This document shows, piece by piece, positions 15,718 to 25,950 of a DNA stretch of 33,597 bases. The DNA is from Methylobacterium crusticola (GTDB lineage Bacteria; Pseudomonadota; Alphaproteobacteria; Rhizobiales; Beijerinckiaceae). The position numbers and the translations under genes were made by a program. Below the pieces are notes generated by a model. It searched no databases. It saw only the letters and a program-made list of their open reading frames with translations, and had not been told where the DNA came from. The stretch spans positions 258 to 33,854 of the forward strand of contig NZ_KZ984622.1 of assembly GCF_003574465.1 (NCBI RefSeq), in the 5' to 3' direction. Position 1 is the stretch's first letter. Each line of letters opens with the position of its first letter.

Positions 15718-17399
15718 GCGTGTTCTCCCTGCCTGGCTTCTTCCTCGGCCCGCTTGCGCAGGGCGAAGCGTTGCAGCTTTCCGGATTCGGTCTTGGGCAG
15801 GGCGGCCACGAAGTGGACCGCCCGCGGGTACTTGTAGGGCGCGAGGTCCTGCTTCACGTGGTCCTGCAGCGCCCGCGCGAGGGCCGGGTCCCCGGTCAGG
15901 CCGGGGTTCAGCACCACGTAGGCGGCGACGATCCGGCCGCGCTCGGGGCAGGGGGCCGCGACCACGCCGCACTCCGCGACGGCCGGGTGGGCGAGGAGGC
16001 TCGCCTCCACCTCCGGCCCGGCGATGTTGTAGCCCGCCGAGACGATCATGTCGTCGTTGCGGGCCTGGAACCAGAAGTACCCGTCCGCATCCTGCACGTA
16101 GGTGTCGCCGGTGATGTTCCAGCCGTCCCGGACGTAGGCGGCCTGGCGCGCGTCGGCGAGGTAGCGGCAGCCGATCGGCCCGCGCACCGCGAGGCGGCCC
16201 GGCACCCCGGGCGGGCAGGGCCGGCCCTCCTCGTCGATCACCCGCGCCTCGTAGCCCGGCACCGGCCTGCCGGTGGCGCCGGGCCGGATCTCGTCCTCGC
16301 GGGCGGCGATGAAGATGTGCAGCATCTCGGTCGCCCCGATGCCGTCCATGAGCTTGAGGCCGGTCGCCTTCAGCCAGGCATGGTAGGTCGGCGCCGGCAG
16401 GGTCTCGCCGGCCGAGACGCACTTGCGCAGCGAGGACAGGTCGTGCTCGGGCAGCAGCGACAGCATCGCCCGGTAGGCGGTGGGCGCCGTGAACACGATG
16501 GTGGCGCGGTAGCGCGCGATGGCGCGGGCGAGCTCCGGCGGACCGGCCTTCTCGATCAGCACCGCCGAGGCGCCGACCCGGAACGGGAACAGCACGAGGC
16601 CGCCGAGGCCGAACGTGAAGGCGAGGGGCGGCGACCCGATGAAGACGTCGTCGGGCCCCGCCCGCAGCACCTCGCGGGCGTAGGCGTCGCAGATCACCAG
16701 GAGGTCGCGCTGGTAGTGGATCGTCGCCTTCGGCAGGCCCGTTGTGCCCGAGGTGAAGCCGAGGAGGCAGGGATCGTCGGCCCGGGTCGGGGGCGGCGCG
16801 AAGGCGTCGGAGGCGCCCTCGAGCAGCGCGCCGAGGGCGCCCCCGGCCGTGCCCGACCAGGTGACGATCCGCACGCCGCCCGGCATCCCGGCGGCGGCCG
16901 CCTCCATCTCGGCCGCGAGCCCGGCCTCGCAGAGGGCGAGCCCGATCCGGGCCTTGTCGAGGATCGGCACGAGCTCCTTGGCGCGCAGGAGCGGCATCGT
17001 CGCCACCACGATCCCGCCCGCCTTGATGATCGCGAGGTAGAGCGCGACCTTGGTCGGGTTGTTGGCCGAGCGCAGCAGCACGCGCTGGCCTGGCACGAGG
17101 CCGAGCGGGCCCGCGAGGACGTTCGCCATGCGGTCGATCATCCGGGCGAGGTCCGCGTAGGTCCAGGTCACCTCCGGGCCGACGAGGGCCACCCGGTCGC
17201 CGCGCCCGGCCGCCAGGTGGCGGTCGACGAGCTCGACCGTGGCGTTCAGGTGCTCCGGGTAGCCGAGCCGGTCGAGGTTGATGAAGTCCGGCATCTCCTC
17301 GGCGGGCGGCAGGTTGTCGCGCACGAAGGTGTCGACGGGCCCGGCCCCGGCCCTGCCGGCGGCCGCGTCTCGGGTCGGGGCGTCACGGGTCTCCTGCAC
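15714..17399 (-). CDS. 2-Aminobenzoate(anthranilate)-type aromatic acid CoA ligase
   Basis: ATP-dependent acyl-adenylate/thioester-forming enzyme of 561 residues in the benzoate-CoA ligase group. The phosphate-binding loop is TSGTTGLPK at residues 216-224. Other motifs are DGIGATEMLHIF (the aromatic-acid ligase version, ending MLHIF), DGWNITGDTY, NDDMIVSAGYNIAGPEVE, and the A10 lysine in PKTESGKLQ. The GCRYLADARQ and AGYNIAGPEVE segments resemble 2-aminobenzoate-CoA ligases more than benzoate-CoA ligases, as I remember them. It would activate the imported aromatic acid for the monooxygenase/reductase at 27503. The GTG at 17399 has a GGAGG site seven bases upstream and lies 13 bp after the acyl-CoA dehydrogenase stop. 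Confidence 0.88.
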   Translation of the reverse strand: MQETRDAPTRDAAAGRAGAGPVDTFVRDNLPPAEEMPDFINLDRLGYPEHLNATVELVDRHLAAGRGDRVALVGPEVTWTYADLARMIDRMANVLAGPLGLVPGQRVLLRSANNPTKVALYLAIIKAGGIVVATMPLLRAKELVPILDKARIGLALCEAGLAAEMEAAAAGMPGGVRIVTWSGTAGGALGALLEGASDAFAPPPTRADDPCLLGFTSGTTGLPKATIHYQRDLLVICDAYAREVLRAGPDDVFIGSPPLAFTFGLGGLVLFPFRVGASAVLIEKAGPPELARAIARYRATIVFTAPTAYRAMLSLLPEHDLSSLRKCVSAGETLPAPTYHAWLKATGLKLMDGIGATEMLHIFIAAREDEIRPGATGRPVPGYEARVIDEEGRPCPPGVPGRLAVRGPIGCRYLADARQAAYVRDGWNITGDTYVQDADGYFWFQARNDDMIVSAGYNIAGPEVEASLLAHPAVAECGVVAAPCPERGRIVAAYVVLNPGLTGDPALARALQDHVKQDLAPYKYPRAVHFVAALPKTESGKLQRFALRKRAEEEARQGEHA

Positions 17400-17412
17400 G
17401 GCAATCCTCCGG

Positions 17413-18558
17413 TCAGCCCAGGATCTGGCGGGCGATGACGAGCTTCTGGACCTCGGTGGCGCCCTCGTAGATCCGCAGCGCGCGGATCTCGCGGTAGAGG
17501 GTCTCGGGCACCGAGCCGGCGCGCACGCCCTCGCCGCCGTGGAGCTGCACCGCCCGGTCGATGACGCCCTGCGCCGCCTCCGTCGCCACCATCTTGGCCA
17601 TGGCGGCCTCCCGGGTGATGCGGGGGGCGCCCGCGTCGCGGGTCCAGGCGGCGCGGTAGACGTGGAGCGCAGCCGTGTCGATCGCCGTCGCCATCTCGGC
17701 GAGGCTCGTCTGGGTGAGTTGCATCGCCGCGAGGGGCGCCCCGAAGAGCTGCCGCGAGCGGACCCGCGCCAGGGTGGCGTCGAGCGCCCGGCGGGCGAAG
17801 CCGAGGGCCGCCGCCCCCACGGTGGCGCGGAAGACGTCCAGGGTCGCCATCGCGACCTTGAAGCCCGCGCCGCCCGCGCCGATGCGGTTCTCCGCCGGCA
17901 CCCGGCAATCCTCGAAGCGCAGCCGTGCCAGCGGGTGGGGCGCGATGGTGTCGAGGCGCTCGGCGACGTGCAGGCCCGGCGTGCCGGCCGGGACGAGGTA
18001 GGCCGAGAGGCCGCGGGCGCCCGCGGCCTCGCCGCTGCGGGCGAAGACCACGTAGGTGTCGGCGATGCCGCCGTTCGAGATCCAGGTCTTCTCGCCGTCG
18101 AGGCGGACCCGGCCGTCGCCGGCCGGCCCGGCCGTGAGGGCGATCTGGGCGACGTCCGACCCGGCCTCCGGCTCGGTCAGCGCGAAGGCCGCGACGCTGC
18201 GCCCCGCCCGCACGCCGGGGAGCACGCGCGCGCGCTGGGCGTCGGTGCCCGCGAGGGTGACCGCCCCGCTGCCGAGGCCCTGCATGGCGAAGGCGAAGTC
18301 CGCGAGCCCGTCGTGGCGGGCGAAGGTCTCCCGCAGGAGGCAGAGGGCCCGCACGTCGAAGCGCCCGTCCTCGGGCGCCGCGTAGGCGAGGAACCCGGCC
18401 TCGCCCAGGGCCGCCACGAGGCGGCGGCAGGAGGCGTCGACGTCGTGGTGGTCGACGAGGCCCGGGATGGTCCGGGCCGCCCAGGCCTCGGCCTGCGCGG
18501 CGAGGCCGCGGTGGCGGGGCTCGAGGAACGGCCAGTCGAGGAACGTCGCGTCCGGCAT
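17413..18558 (-). CDS. Acyl-CoA dehydrogenase
   Basis: FAD-dependent acyl-CoA dehydrogenase of 381 residues. The flavin-binding signature [13 protein letters not shown] is present, followed by [18 protein letters not shown] in the beta domain, and the C-terminal helical domain with [25 protein letters not shown] (the IYEG glutamate is the usual catalytic base position) and QILG. The family alpha-beta-alpha organisation is complete. It sits between the crotonase (2-bp gap) and the CoA ligase, so it probably oxidises an alicyclic or ring-opened acyl-CoA in the same route. The substrate is not deducible; glutaryl-CoA and cyclohexenoyl-CoA dehydrogenases share these motifs. Confidence 0.92.
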   Translation of the reverse strand: MPDATFLDWPFLEPRHRGLAAQAEAWAARTIPGLVDHHDVDASCRRLVAALGEAGFLAYAAPEDGRFDVRALCLLRETFARHDGLADFAFAMQGLGSGAVTLAGTDAQRARVLPGVRAGRSVAAFALTEPEAGSDVAQIALTAGPAGDGRVRLDGEKTWISNGGIADTYVVFARSGEAAGARGLSAYLVPAGTPGLHVAERLDTIAPHPLARLRFEDCRVPAENRIGAGGAGFKVAMATLDVFRATVGAAALGFARRALDATLARVRSRQLFGAPLAAMQLTQTSLAEMATAIDTAALHVYRAAWTRDAGAPRITREAAMAKMVATEAAQGVIDRAVQLHGGEGVRAGSVPETLYREIRALRIYEGATEVQKLVIARQILG

Positions 18559-18560
18559 GG

Positions 18561-19394
18561 TCAGTCGCCCGCGAAGACGGGTTTGCGCTTCTCGGCGAAG
18601 GCCTCGAAGGCGCGGCGGAAATCCTCGGTCTTCATGCAGAGCGCCTGCGCCACCGCCTCGGCGTCGATGGCGGCGTCCACCCCCATCGCCCACTCCATGT
18701 GGAGCATCCGCTTGGTGAGGCCGTTGGCGTAGGTCGGCCCGGCGGTGAGCGCCCGCGCCATCTCGCCGGCCGCCTCGAGCGCCCCGCCCGCCGGGACGAG
18801 GCGGTTGAAGAAGCCCCAGCGCTCGCCCTCCTCGGCACTCATGAAGCGGCCGGTGTAGAGGAGCTCCGAGGCCCGGCCCTGGCCGATCAGGCGGGGCAGG
18901 ATCGCGCAGGCCCCCATGTCGCAGCCCGCGAGCCCGACGCGGTTGAACAGGAACGCCACCCTGGCGCCCGCGGCCGCGACCCTCAGGTCGGAAGCCATGG
19001 CCACGATGGCGCCGGCCCCGGCGCAGATGCCCTCGACGGCGGCGACGACGGGCTGCGGGCAGGCCCGCATCTCCTTGACGAGGTCCCCCGTCATGGCCGT
19101 GAAGGCGTGGAGGTCGGCCGCGCCGAGGCGCGTCAGCGGCTCGATGATCTCGAACACGTCGCCGCCGCTCGAGAAGTTGCCGCCCGCGCCCGTGACCACG
19201 ACCGCGGTGACGCCGTCCTCGTAGCGCAGCGCCCGGAAGGTGTCGCGCAGCTCGGCGTAGCTCTCGAAGGTGAGCGGGTTCTTCCGGTCCGGCCGGTCGA
19301 GGGTGATCGTGGCGATGCCCGCCTCGATCGCGAGGCGGAAATGCGCGGGCGCGAAGCCCGCGAGGGGGGCCGCGATGGCGTTCTGGCGTTTCAT
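18561..19394 (-). CDS. Enoyl-CoA hydratase/isomerase-family protein, alternative separate start
   Basis: This is the crotonase part of the preceding entry read as its own gene: 277 residues starting [13 protein letters not shown], a normal length for the family. The ribosome site at 19399-19406 argues for independent translation. The CoA-binding and oxyanion segments are normal ([24 protein letters not shown]). But the glutamate expected in GGGCELAM-type sequences is Ile here (GAGAIVAM), and the PEITLG-type glutamate is also missing ([12 protein letters not shown]). It therefore may not be a simple hydratase; hydrolase, lyase or isomerase chemistry on a cyclic acyl-CoA is possible. Confidence 0.6.
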   Translation of the reverse strand: MKRQNAIAAPLAGFAPAHFRLAIEAGIATITLDRPDRKNPLTFESYAELRDTFRALRYEDGVTAVVVTGAGGNFSSGGDVFEIIEPLTRLGAADLHAFTAMTGDLVKEMRACPQPVVAAVEGICAGAGAIVAMASDLRVAAAGARVAFLFNRVGLAGCDMGACAILPRLIGQGRASELLYTGRFMSAEEGERWGFFNRLVPAGGALEAAGEMARALTAGPTYANGLTKRMLHMEWAMGVDAAIDAEAVAQALCMKTEDFRRAFEAFAEKRKPVFAGD

Positions 19395-19916
19395 GGATCC
19401 TCCCTTGGGGGGCCGTGCGGGTGCGGGCGCGCCGGTCTGCACCGAGGCCTTGAGCGCGCCGAGCCGCGCCGACAGCGCCTCCTGCTCGGCCGGGTCGAGG
19501 GCCCCGATCAGCTCGCCGATCCAGTCGGCGTGCGCCCGCGCCATCTCGGCGAAGGCGGCGCGCCCGCGGCGGGTCAGGCGCACCCGCACGGCGCGCCGGT
19601 CGGTCTCGGAGACCTGGCGCTCGAGCAGCTCCTCCTGCGCCAGGCGCTCGACGAGGCCCGTGACGTTGCCGTTCGAGACCATCATGCGGCGGGACAGCTC
19701 GCCGAGCAGTATGCCGTCCGGCGCGCGCTCGAGCTGCGCCATCAGGTCGAAGCGGGGCAGGGTGGTGTTGAACCGGTCGCGCAGGCGGCGCCGGATCTCC
19801 GCCTCGATGGTGTTGGCGGTGGTGAGGAGGCGCAGCCAGAGGCGCAGCTCGCTGCGGTGCCGGTGGGCGCCGACCGGGATGCGGCCCTCCGGATCGGGCG
19901 GCGCGGCGTCGCTCAC
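18561..19916 (-). CDS. MarR-family regulator continuous in frame with an enoyl-CoA hydratase-family domain
   Basis: One uninterrupted 451-residue frame. Residues about 20-160 form a MarR winged-helix repressor (recognition-helix region [12 protein letters not shown], wing [13 protein letters not shown]). Residues 175-451 form a crotonase ([21 protein letters not shown] oxyanion region, [20 protein letters not shown]). A linker rich in Ala and Pro joins them with no stop codon. However, the second domain starts with ATG at 19394 preceded by a strong ribosome site, and a TGA in another frame overlaps that ATG, so this may be two ordinary ATGA-coupled genes joined by a one-base change, perhaps in the G6 run at 19407-19412. 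The GTG start at 19916 overlaps the upstream SDR stop (GTGA). MarR proteins often sense aromatic acyl-CoAs. Confidence 0.75.
   Translation of the reverse strand: MSDAAPPDPEGRIPVGAHRHRSELRLWLRLLTTANTIEAEIRRRLRDRFNTTLPRFDLMAQLERAPDGILLGELSRRMMVSNGNVTGLVERLAQEELLERQVSETDRRAVRVRLTRRGRAAFAEMARAHADWIGELIGALDPAEQEALSARLGALKASVQTGAPAPARPPKGGSMKRQNAIAAPLAGFAPAHFRLAIEAGIATITLDRPDRKNPLTFESYAELRDTFRALRYEDGVTAVVVTGAGGNFSSGGDVFEIIEPLTRLGAADLHAFTAMTGDLVKEMRACPQPVVAAVEGICAGAGAIVAMASDLRVAAAGARVAFLFNRVGLAGCDMGACAILPRLIGQGRASELLYTGRFMSAEEGERWGFFNRLVPAGGALEAAGEMARALTAGPTYANGLTKRMLHMEWAMGVDAAIDAEAVAQALCMKTEDFRRAFEAFAEKRKPVFAGD
19399..19406 (-). promoter_or_regulatory. Strong internal ribosome-binding site before the crotonase domain
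   Basis: Read on the minus strand, AAGGGAGG occupies 19406-19399, four bases before ATG at 19394. It is one of the best Shine-Dalgarno matches in the window, although it lies inside an open frame. This suggests that the crotonase is made as a separate protein, at least in part. Confidence 0.7.
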
Positions 19917-20677
19917 GACTCGCCACCCGCGACCGCGACAGCCTGCCCGGTCACCCCGGCCGCGCCCGGGCCGGCGAGCCAGAGCACCCCGTCCGCCACC
20001 TCCTCGGGCCGGATCAGGCGGCCGAGGGGGTTGTGGCGTGTGAACTCGGCCATCAGCTCGGCCCGGTCGCGGCCGGTCCTGGCCTCAAGCCCGTCGAGGG
20101 CGCCCGCGACGAGGTCGGTGTCGGTGTAGCCCGGGCAGACCGCGTTGACGGTGATGCCCGTGGGGGCGAGTTCGAGCGCCAGGGCGCGGGTCAGCCCGAC
20201 CACCGCGTGCTTGGCCGCGCAGTAGGCGCCGACGTAGGGATAGCCCTTGAGGCCGGCGGTCGAGGCCACCGTGACGATGCGGCCCTGCCCCCGCGCCCGC
20301 ATGGCCGGCACCACGGCGCGGACCGCCGTCAGGACCGGCTCGAGGTTGAGCGCCATCATGCGGCGCAGCTGCGCGACGTCGCTGCGGCCGAGGGGCGCGG
20401 TCTCGGCCCCGCCGGCGTTGTTGACCAGCACCTCGACCGGGCCGCCGGCCTGCGCGGCCGCCGCGAGCGCGGCCGCGAGGGCGTCCGCGTCGCTGACGTC
20501 GGCCGCGACCGCGCGGGCGGCGCCGATCTCGGCCCGCGCCCGCTCGGCGCTCGCGGGCGTCCGGCCGAGCACCGTCACCTCCTCGCCCGCCGCCACGAAG
20601 GCCGACGCGATGGCGCGCCCGATGCCGCGGGCGGCACCGGTGACGAGGACGTGTCGGGAGGGTCGGGGCTGGCTCAC
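19913..20677 (-). CDS. SDR-family dehydrogenase (3-hydroxyacyl-CoA dehydrogenase-like)
   Basis: Classical SDR of 254 residues: TGAARGIG at 13-20, NNAG at 86-89, catalytic S139, Y152 and K156 (YCAAK), and [13 protein letters not shown] after the active site. The pattern is that of 3-hydroxyacyl-CoA or 3-oxoacyl dehydrogenases. In the catabolic operon it is the natural candidate for an NAD-dependent alcohol/ketone step on a cyclic acyl-CoA; this is inferred from context. The GTG start at 20677 ([14 protein letters not shown]) lacks a strong ribosome site. It is the first gene after the 75-bp spacer carrying the TTCAA-N2-TTGAA palindrome. Confidence 0.9.
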   Translation of the reverse strand: MSQPRPSRHVLVTGAARGIGRAIASAFVAAGEEVTVLGRTPASAERARAEIGAARAVAADVSDADALAAALAAAAQAGGPVEVLVNNAGGAETAPLGRSDVAQLRRMMALNLEPVLTAVRAVVPAMRARGQGRIVTVASTAGLKGYPYVGAYCAAKHAVVGLTRALALELAPTGITVNAVCPGYTDTDLVAGALDGLEARTGRDRAELMAEFTRHNPLGRLIRPEEVADGVLWLAGPGAAGVTGQAVAVAGGES

Positions 20678-20701
20678 GGCAGGCTCGCTCTCACGAATTG
20701 C

Positions 20702-20713
20702 TTCAACCTTGAA
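20702..20713. promoter_or_regulatory. Palindrome TTCAACCTTGAA, candidate operator of the SDR-MarR operon
   Basis: Perfect 5-bp arms TTCAA and TTGAA around CC lie 24 bp upstream of the SDR start, in the only AT-richer patch of the 20678-20752 spacer. Position and form fit a repressor site, with the MarR protein two genes away the obvious candidate. No convincing -35/-10 pair was found here. Binding is inference. Confidence 0.4.
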
Positions 20714-20752
20714 CGTTTCCGGCGCGCCCGGGCCCGGGGCCGGGGGTGCGCC

Positions 20753-22012
20753 TCAGCCCGCCGCGACCCGCAAGGGGCCGGGCCGCTCGGCCGCGGCGAA
20801 GCCCGCCTTTCCGGCGTAGCCGCCGACGATCGCCTGGCGCTCGGCGCGGCTCAGGACGTCGTCGACCTGCGCGAAGCCGGCAGGCGCCCGCTTCTCGACC
20901 TCGTCGATCACCCGCTCCGGCCCGCCCTTGCGGTTGAGGAGCACGATCTCGGCGGTCCTCGGCCGGCGCTCCGCCTCGTAGGCGTGGAGCGCCTGGGCCG
21001 GGTGCTCGGCCCGCGCGAGGGCGTCGCCGAGGGCGCGGGCGTCGAGGATCGCCTGGGAGGCCCCGTTCGAGCCGACCGGGTACATCGGGTGGGCGGCGTC
21101 CCCGAGGAGCGTCACCCGCCCGTGGGTCCAGCGGGGCAGGGGGTCGCGGTCGCACATCGGGTACTCGAAGGCCTGCGGCGTCGCCTCGACCAGGGCCGCG
21201 AGGTCGAAGCCCGGGATGGTGAAGCGGCGGGCGTAGGGCAGCACCGTCGCGCGCAGGGCCGGGCGCGACCAGCTCTCCTTCGGGGGCGGCGAGACCCGCC
21301 CGTCCGCCATCTTGACGAAGACCACCCAGTTCATGAGCTGCCGGCCCTCGCGGCCCTCGGCGATCGGGTAGAGCACGCACTTGGCGCCCATGCCGCCGCC
21401 GATCGCCATGGTGCGGCCGTCGCCCCAGGGCGCCCACTCGGCGGCGCCGCGCCACATGAGGACGCCGTCCCAGCGCGGCGGTCCCTCGTCGGGGAAGAAG
21501 GCGCGCCGGGCGACCGAGTGGATGCCGTCGGCGCAGATCAGCGCGTCGCCCCGCACGGTGCGCCCGGCATCGCCCCTCAGCGCGTCGGTGAAGTGCGCCG
21601 TGACCCCGCCCTCGTCCTGCATGAAGCCCGCGAGCGCGAGGCCGGTGCGCACCGCGTCGGCGCCCAGGCGCGCGCGCACCGCCTCGTGCAGCACGCCCTG
21701 GAGGCGCCCGCGGTGGATCGAGAATTGCGGCACCGGGTGTCCCGCCTCGAGGCCGCGCGGCTCGCGCCACACCTCCTGGCCCTGGCGGTTGAAGTAGGCG
21801 AGCTCGCGGGTGCGGATGCCGACCCGGTCGAGGGCCGGCAGCAGGCCGAGCTCGGCGAGCTCCCGGATCGCGTGCGGCAGGGTGTTGATGCCCACCCCGA
21901 CCTCGCGCACCTCGGGGGACTGCTCGTAGATCTCGGCCCGGATGCCGCGCTGGTGCAGCATGAGGGCGGTGGCGAGGCCGCCGATGCCGGCCCCGACGAT
22001 GATGACGGCCAT
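20753..22012 (-). CDS. FAD-dependent aromatic monooxygenase
   Basis: Class A flavoprotein hydroxylase of 419 residues. The N-terminal dinucleotide motif is VGAGIGGL (residues about 5-12), the second FAD motif ALICADGIHS, and the ribityl/pyrophosphate motif GDAAHPMYPVGSNGASQAILDA near residue 300. That last form is typical of the PhzS-like flavin-dependent oxidoreductases (5-methylphenazine-1-carboxylate 1-monooxygenase group). It would use NAD(P)H and O2 to hydroxylate a ring. Its operon place beside a cupin and before the CoA-pathway genes suggests a side or upper step converting a related aromatic into the pathway substrate. The substrate is unknown. It starts 4 bp after the cupin stop. Confidence 0.88.
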   Translation of the reverse strand: MAVIIVGAGIGGLATALMLHQRGIRAEIYEQSPEVREVGVGINTLPHAIRELAELGLLPALDRVGIRTRELAYFNRQGQEVWREPRGLEAGHPVPQFSIHRGRLQGVLHEAVRARLGADAVRTGLALAGFMQDEGGVTAHFTDALRGDAGRTVRGDALICADGIHSVARRAFFPDEGPPRWDGVLMWRGAAEWAPWGDGRTMAIGGGMGAKCVLYPIAEGREGRQLMNWVVFVKMADGRVSPPPKESWSRPALRATVLPYARRFTIPGFDLAALVEATPQAFEYPMCDRDPLPRWTHGRVTLLGDAAHPMYPVGSNGASQAILDARALGDALARAEHPAQALHAYEAERRPRTAEIVLLNRKGGPERVIDEVEKRAPAGFAQVDDVLSRAERQAIVGGYAGKAGFAAAERPGPLRVAAG

Positions 22013-22016
22013 GGGC

Positions 22017-22475
22017 TCACTCCGCCTCGGGAGGGGGCAGGAAGTCGACCTCGTGCTTGGCCGAGACCGCCACGACGTCGGCCGGGTCGGCCTGCGGCCC
22101 GAGGTTGTGGAGCGCCCAGAACAGGTCGTAGAGCCGGCGCGCCGGCGCGACCCAGAACACGCACTTCACGTCCGCGTCGCTGCGGTTGAACAGGCCGTGC
22201 GGCCGGCCCCGCGGCAGCCGGACCGTGTCGCCGGGCCCGGCCGCGCTCTCCTGGCCGTCCAGCACCAGGGTCAGGCGGCCCTCGAGCATGTAGATGAACT
22301 CGTCCTGGTTCGGGTGGATGTGGGGCGGCACGAAGGTGCCGGGCGGGAAGGTGGCGTGCCAGGACAGCGAGCTCTCGGAGAGCTGCTTGGGCACGTAGGT
22401 CTGGCCGAGGATGTTCCAGCGGATGCCCTCGATGCCCTCGTTGGCCCGGGTCACGCCTGCACTCATGCTCGTCAT
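22017..22475 (-). CDS. Single-domain cupin protein
   Basis: The 152-residue cupin has motif 1 as PPHIHPNQDEFIYMLEG (two His and Glu metal ligands) and motif 2 around GPGDTVRLPRGRPHGLFN (His ligand). It is probably metal-binding; it could be a small dioxygenase, an isomerase or a binding protein. It is far too short to be a gentisate 1,2-dioxygenase, which has two cupin domains. The ATG at 22475 has GGAG six bases upstream; the ATG at 22485-22487 is a weaker alternative adding four residues. It pairs with the FAD monooxygenase downstream. The 87 bp between it and the ATPase gene hold no recognisable signal. Confidence 0.85.
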   Translation of the reverse strand: MTSMSAGVTRANEGIEGIRWNILGQTYVPKQLSESSLSWHATFPPGTFVPPHIHPNQDEFIYMLEGRLTLVLDGQESAAGPGDTVRLPRGRPHGLFNRSDADVKCVFWVAPARRLYDLFWALHNLGPQADPADVVAVSAKHEVDFLPPPEAE

Positions 22476-22562
22476 GGAACGCTCCATCGTGTCGTTACGC
22501 CGTCGCGCCGGCCCGCCCCCGAACCGGAGCGGGACCCTGCACCAGTGCGGGGGATCCGCCCC

Positions 22563-24009
<1,447 letters not shown>

Positions 24010-24013
<4 letters not shown>

Positions 24014-25005
24014 GGGCGCGCCCCCGTCAGCCGGGCCGCGAGGCCCGCGAGGCCGCCGCGGGTGAGGAGCACGACCAGCACCAGCAGGAGCCCGAGGCCG
24101 AGCCGCCAGTGCTCGGAATAGTGCGCGAGCCCCTCCTCGACGGCGATGAGCGCCGCCGCGCCGGCGATCGGACCGACCAGGGTCCCCATGCCGCCGAGCA
24201 CCACCATGACGATGAGCTCGCCCGAGCGCTGCCAGCTCATGTAGGCCGGCGAGGCGAACTCGGCCTGGTTGGCGAGCAGCACCCCGGCGAGGCCCGCGAG
24301 CGCCCCGGCCGCCACGTAGGCGGTGAGCCGGTACGGGAAGGGCGCGAAGCCGATCGCCCGCATGCGCACGGCGTTGTCGCGGGTGCCGCGCAGCACCCGG
24401 CCGAAGCGCGAGCCGACGACGCGGTGGAGCGCCAGGCAGGACAGGGCCAGGACCGCGAGCACGCCGTAGAACAGGGGCAGGTCGCCCTCGAGCAGGGGCA
24501 GCCCGGCGAGCGTCGAGCGCCGCGACAGCGGCAGGCCGTCGTCGCCCCCGTAGGCGCTGAGCGAGACCATGAAGAAGTAGGCCATCTGCCCGAACGCCAG
24601 GGTGATCATGATGAAGTAGACGCCGCGCGTGCGCAGCGAGATCGCCCCGGTGACGAGGGCGAAGAGCGCGCAGGCCGCGACCGCCGCGAGGGCCTGGAGG
24701 CCGAGGTCATGGACCCCGTGCGCGTCGAGGATGCCGACCGCGTAGGCGCCGATCCCGATGAAGGCGGCGTGGCCGAAGGACACCAGGGCGCCGTAGCCGA
24801 GCACGAGGTCGAGGGAGAGCGCGGCGAGCCCGAAGATCATCATCCGGGTCGCCGTGACGACGAGGAAGGGCAGCCCGAGGGCCTGCGCGGCGACCGGCAC
24901 CAGCGCGAAGGCCCCGAGGATCAGCCCGGCCGCGACCGCGGTCCCGGAGAGGCCGATCCGGCGTCGGGGCGGCTCGGCGGCGGCGCGGGCGACGAGGGCG
25001 GTCAT
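24010..25005 (-). CDS. ABC transporter permease, LivM type
   Basis: Inner-membrane permease of 331 residues with about nine to ten hydrophobic spans. LivM-type segments are LSLDLVLGYGALVSFGHAAFIGIGAYAVG near the start, GVYFIMITLAFGQMAYF, and the EAA-like MVVLGGMGTLVGPIAGA before the C-terminus. The ATG overlaps the LivH-type stop (ATGA at 25002-25005). Substrate specificity cannot be read from the permease, but the operon suggests an aromatic acid. Confidence 0.93.
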
Positions 25006-25925
25006 CGCCCGCCCCGCATCGGAAAAAGCCCCGAGGGCCGGAAGAACAGGACCGCCGCCATCAGGATGTAGATCAGCATCGGGGCGAGGGTGCGCCCGGT
25101 CTGCGAGGCCGCGGATGCGTCGAGCACGCTGCGCAGCAGGATCGGCCCGAAGGTGCGCCCGAGCTGGTCGGCGAGGCCGACGAGGAGGCCCGCCACGAAG
25201 GCGCCCCGCACCGAGCCGACGCCCCCGATGACGATGACCACGAAGGTCAGGATCAAGACCGAGTCGCCCATGCCGGGATCGACCGAGAGGATCGGCGCCA
25301 CCATGGCGCCGGCGAACCCCGCCAGCATGGCGCCGAGGCCGAACACCACCATGAACAGCCGCCGGATGTCGACGCCGAGGGCCGCCACCATGGCGCCGTG
25401 GGTGGCGCCCGCGCGCAGGCGCATGCCGAGGCGGGTGTGGTTGACGAGGAGGTGGAGGCCGAGGGCCGTGGCGAGGCCCGCCGCGATGATGGCGATGCGG
25501 TAGAGCGGGTAGTGCAGCGTGCCGACGAGGAGCACCGATCCCGACAGGATCTCGGGCACCGGCACGCTCAGCGGGCCCGAGCCCCAGACGATCCGCACGC
25601 CCTCGTTGAGGATCAGGATCAGCCCGAAGGTGGCGAGCACCTGGTCGAGGTGGTCCCGCTCGTAGAGGTGGCGCACCACCAAGACCTCGAGGACGATGCC
25701 GAACAGGAGGGTCGCCGGCAGCGCCAGCGCGAGGCCGAGGAAGAAGCTGCCGGTGAGCGCCGTCAGGGTCGCGGCCAGGTAGGCGCCGATCATGTAGAGG
25801 GCGCCGTGGGCGAGGTTGATCAGGTCCATCACCCCGAAGATCAGGGTCAGCCCGGCCGCCACCAGGAACAGCAGGATGCCGAGCTGGACGCCGTTCAGCG
25901 CCTGGATCAGGAACAGGTTGAGCAT
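25002..25925 (-). CDS. ABC transporter permease, LivH type
   Basis: Partner inner-membrane permease of 307 residues. It has N-terminal QALNGVQLGILLFLVAAGLTLIFGVMDLINLAHGALYMIGAY, LATFGLILILNEGVRIVWG, and the C-terminal FVVIVIGGVGSVRGAFVAG coupling segment, all typical of LivH. It lies 25 bp downstream of the binding-protein gene and overlaps the LivM-type gene by 4 bp, so the transporter genes form one transcript starting at 27141. Confidence 0.93.
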   Translation of the reverse strand: MLNLFLIQALNGVQLGILLFLVAAGLTLIFGVMDLINLAHGALYMIGAYLAATLTALTGSFFLGLALALPATLLFGIVLEVLVVRHLYERDHLDQVLATFGLILILNEGVRIVWGSGPLSVPVPEILSGSVLLVGTLHYPLYRIAIIAAGLATALGLHLLVNHTRLGMRLRAGATHGAMVAALGVDIRRLFMVVFGLGAMLAGFAGAMVAPILSVDPGMGDSVLILTFVVIVIGGVGSVRGAFVAGLLVGLADQLGRTFGPILLRSVLDASAASQTGRTLAPMLIYILMAAVLFFRPSGLFPMRGGR

Positions 25926-25950
25926 CGCCGCACCCCCGGCCGCGCCCGCG

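Noticed and set aside
20033..22189. 718-residue plus-strand open frame across the SDR, spacer and FAD monooxygenase
   Set aside because: The composition (Gly/Arg/His/Glu-rich) is typical of an antisense shadow, and it runs opposite two clear enzymes.
22017..22475. Cupin as a gentisate 1,2-dioxygenase completing a salicylate route
   Set aside because: Gentisate dioxygenases are two-cupin proteins more than twice this length; this has one cupin domain.
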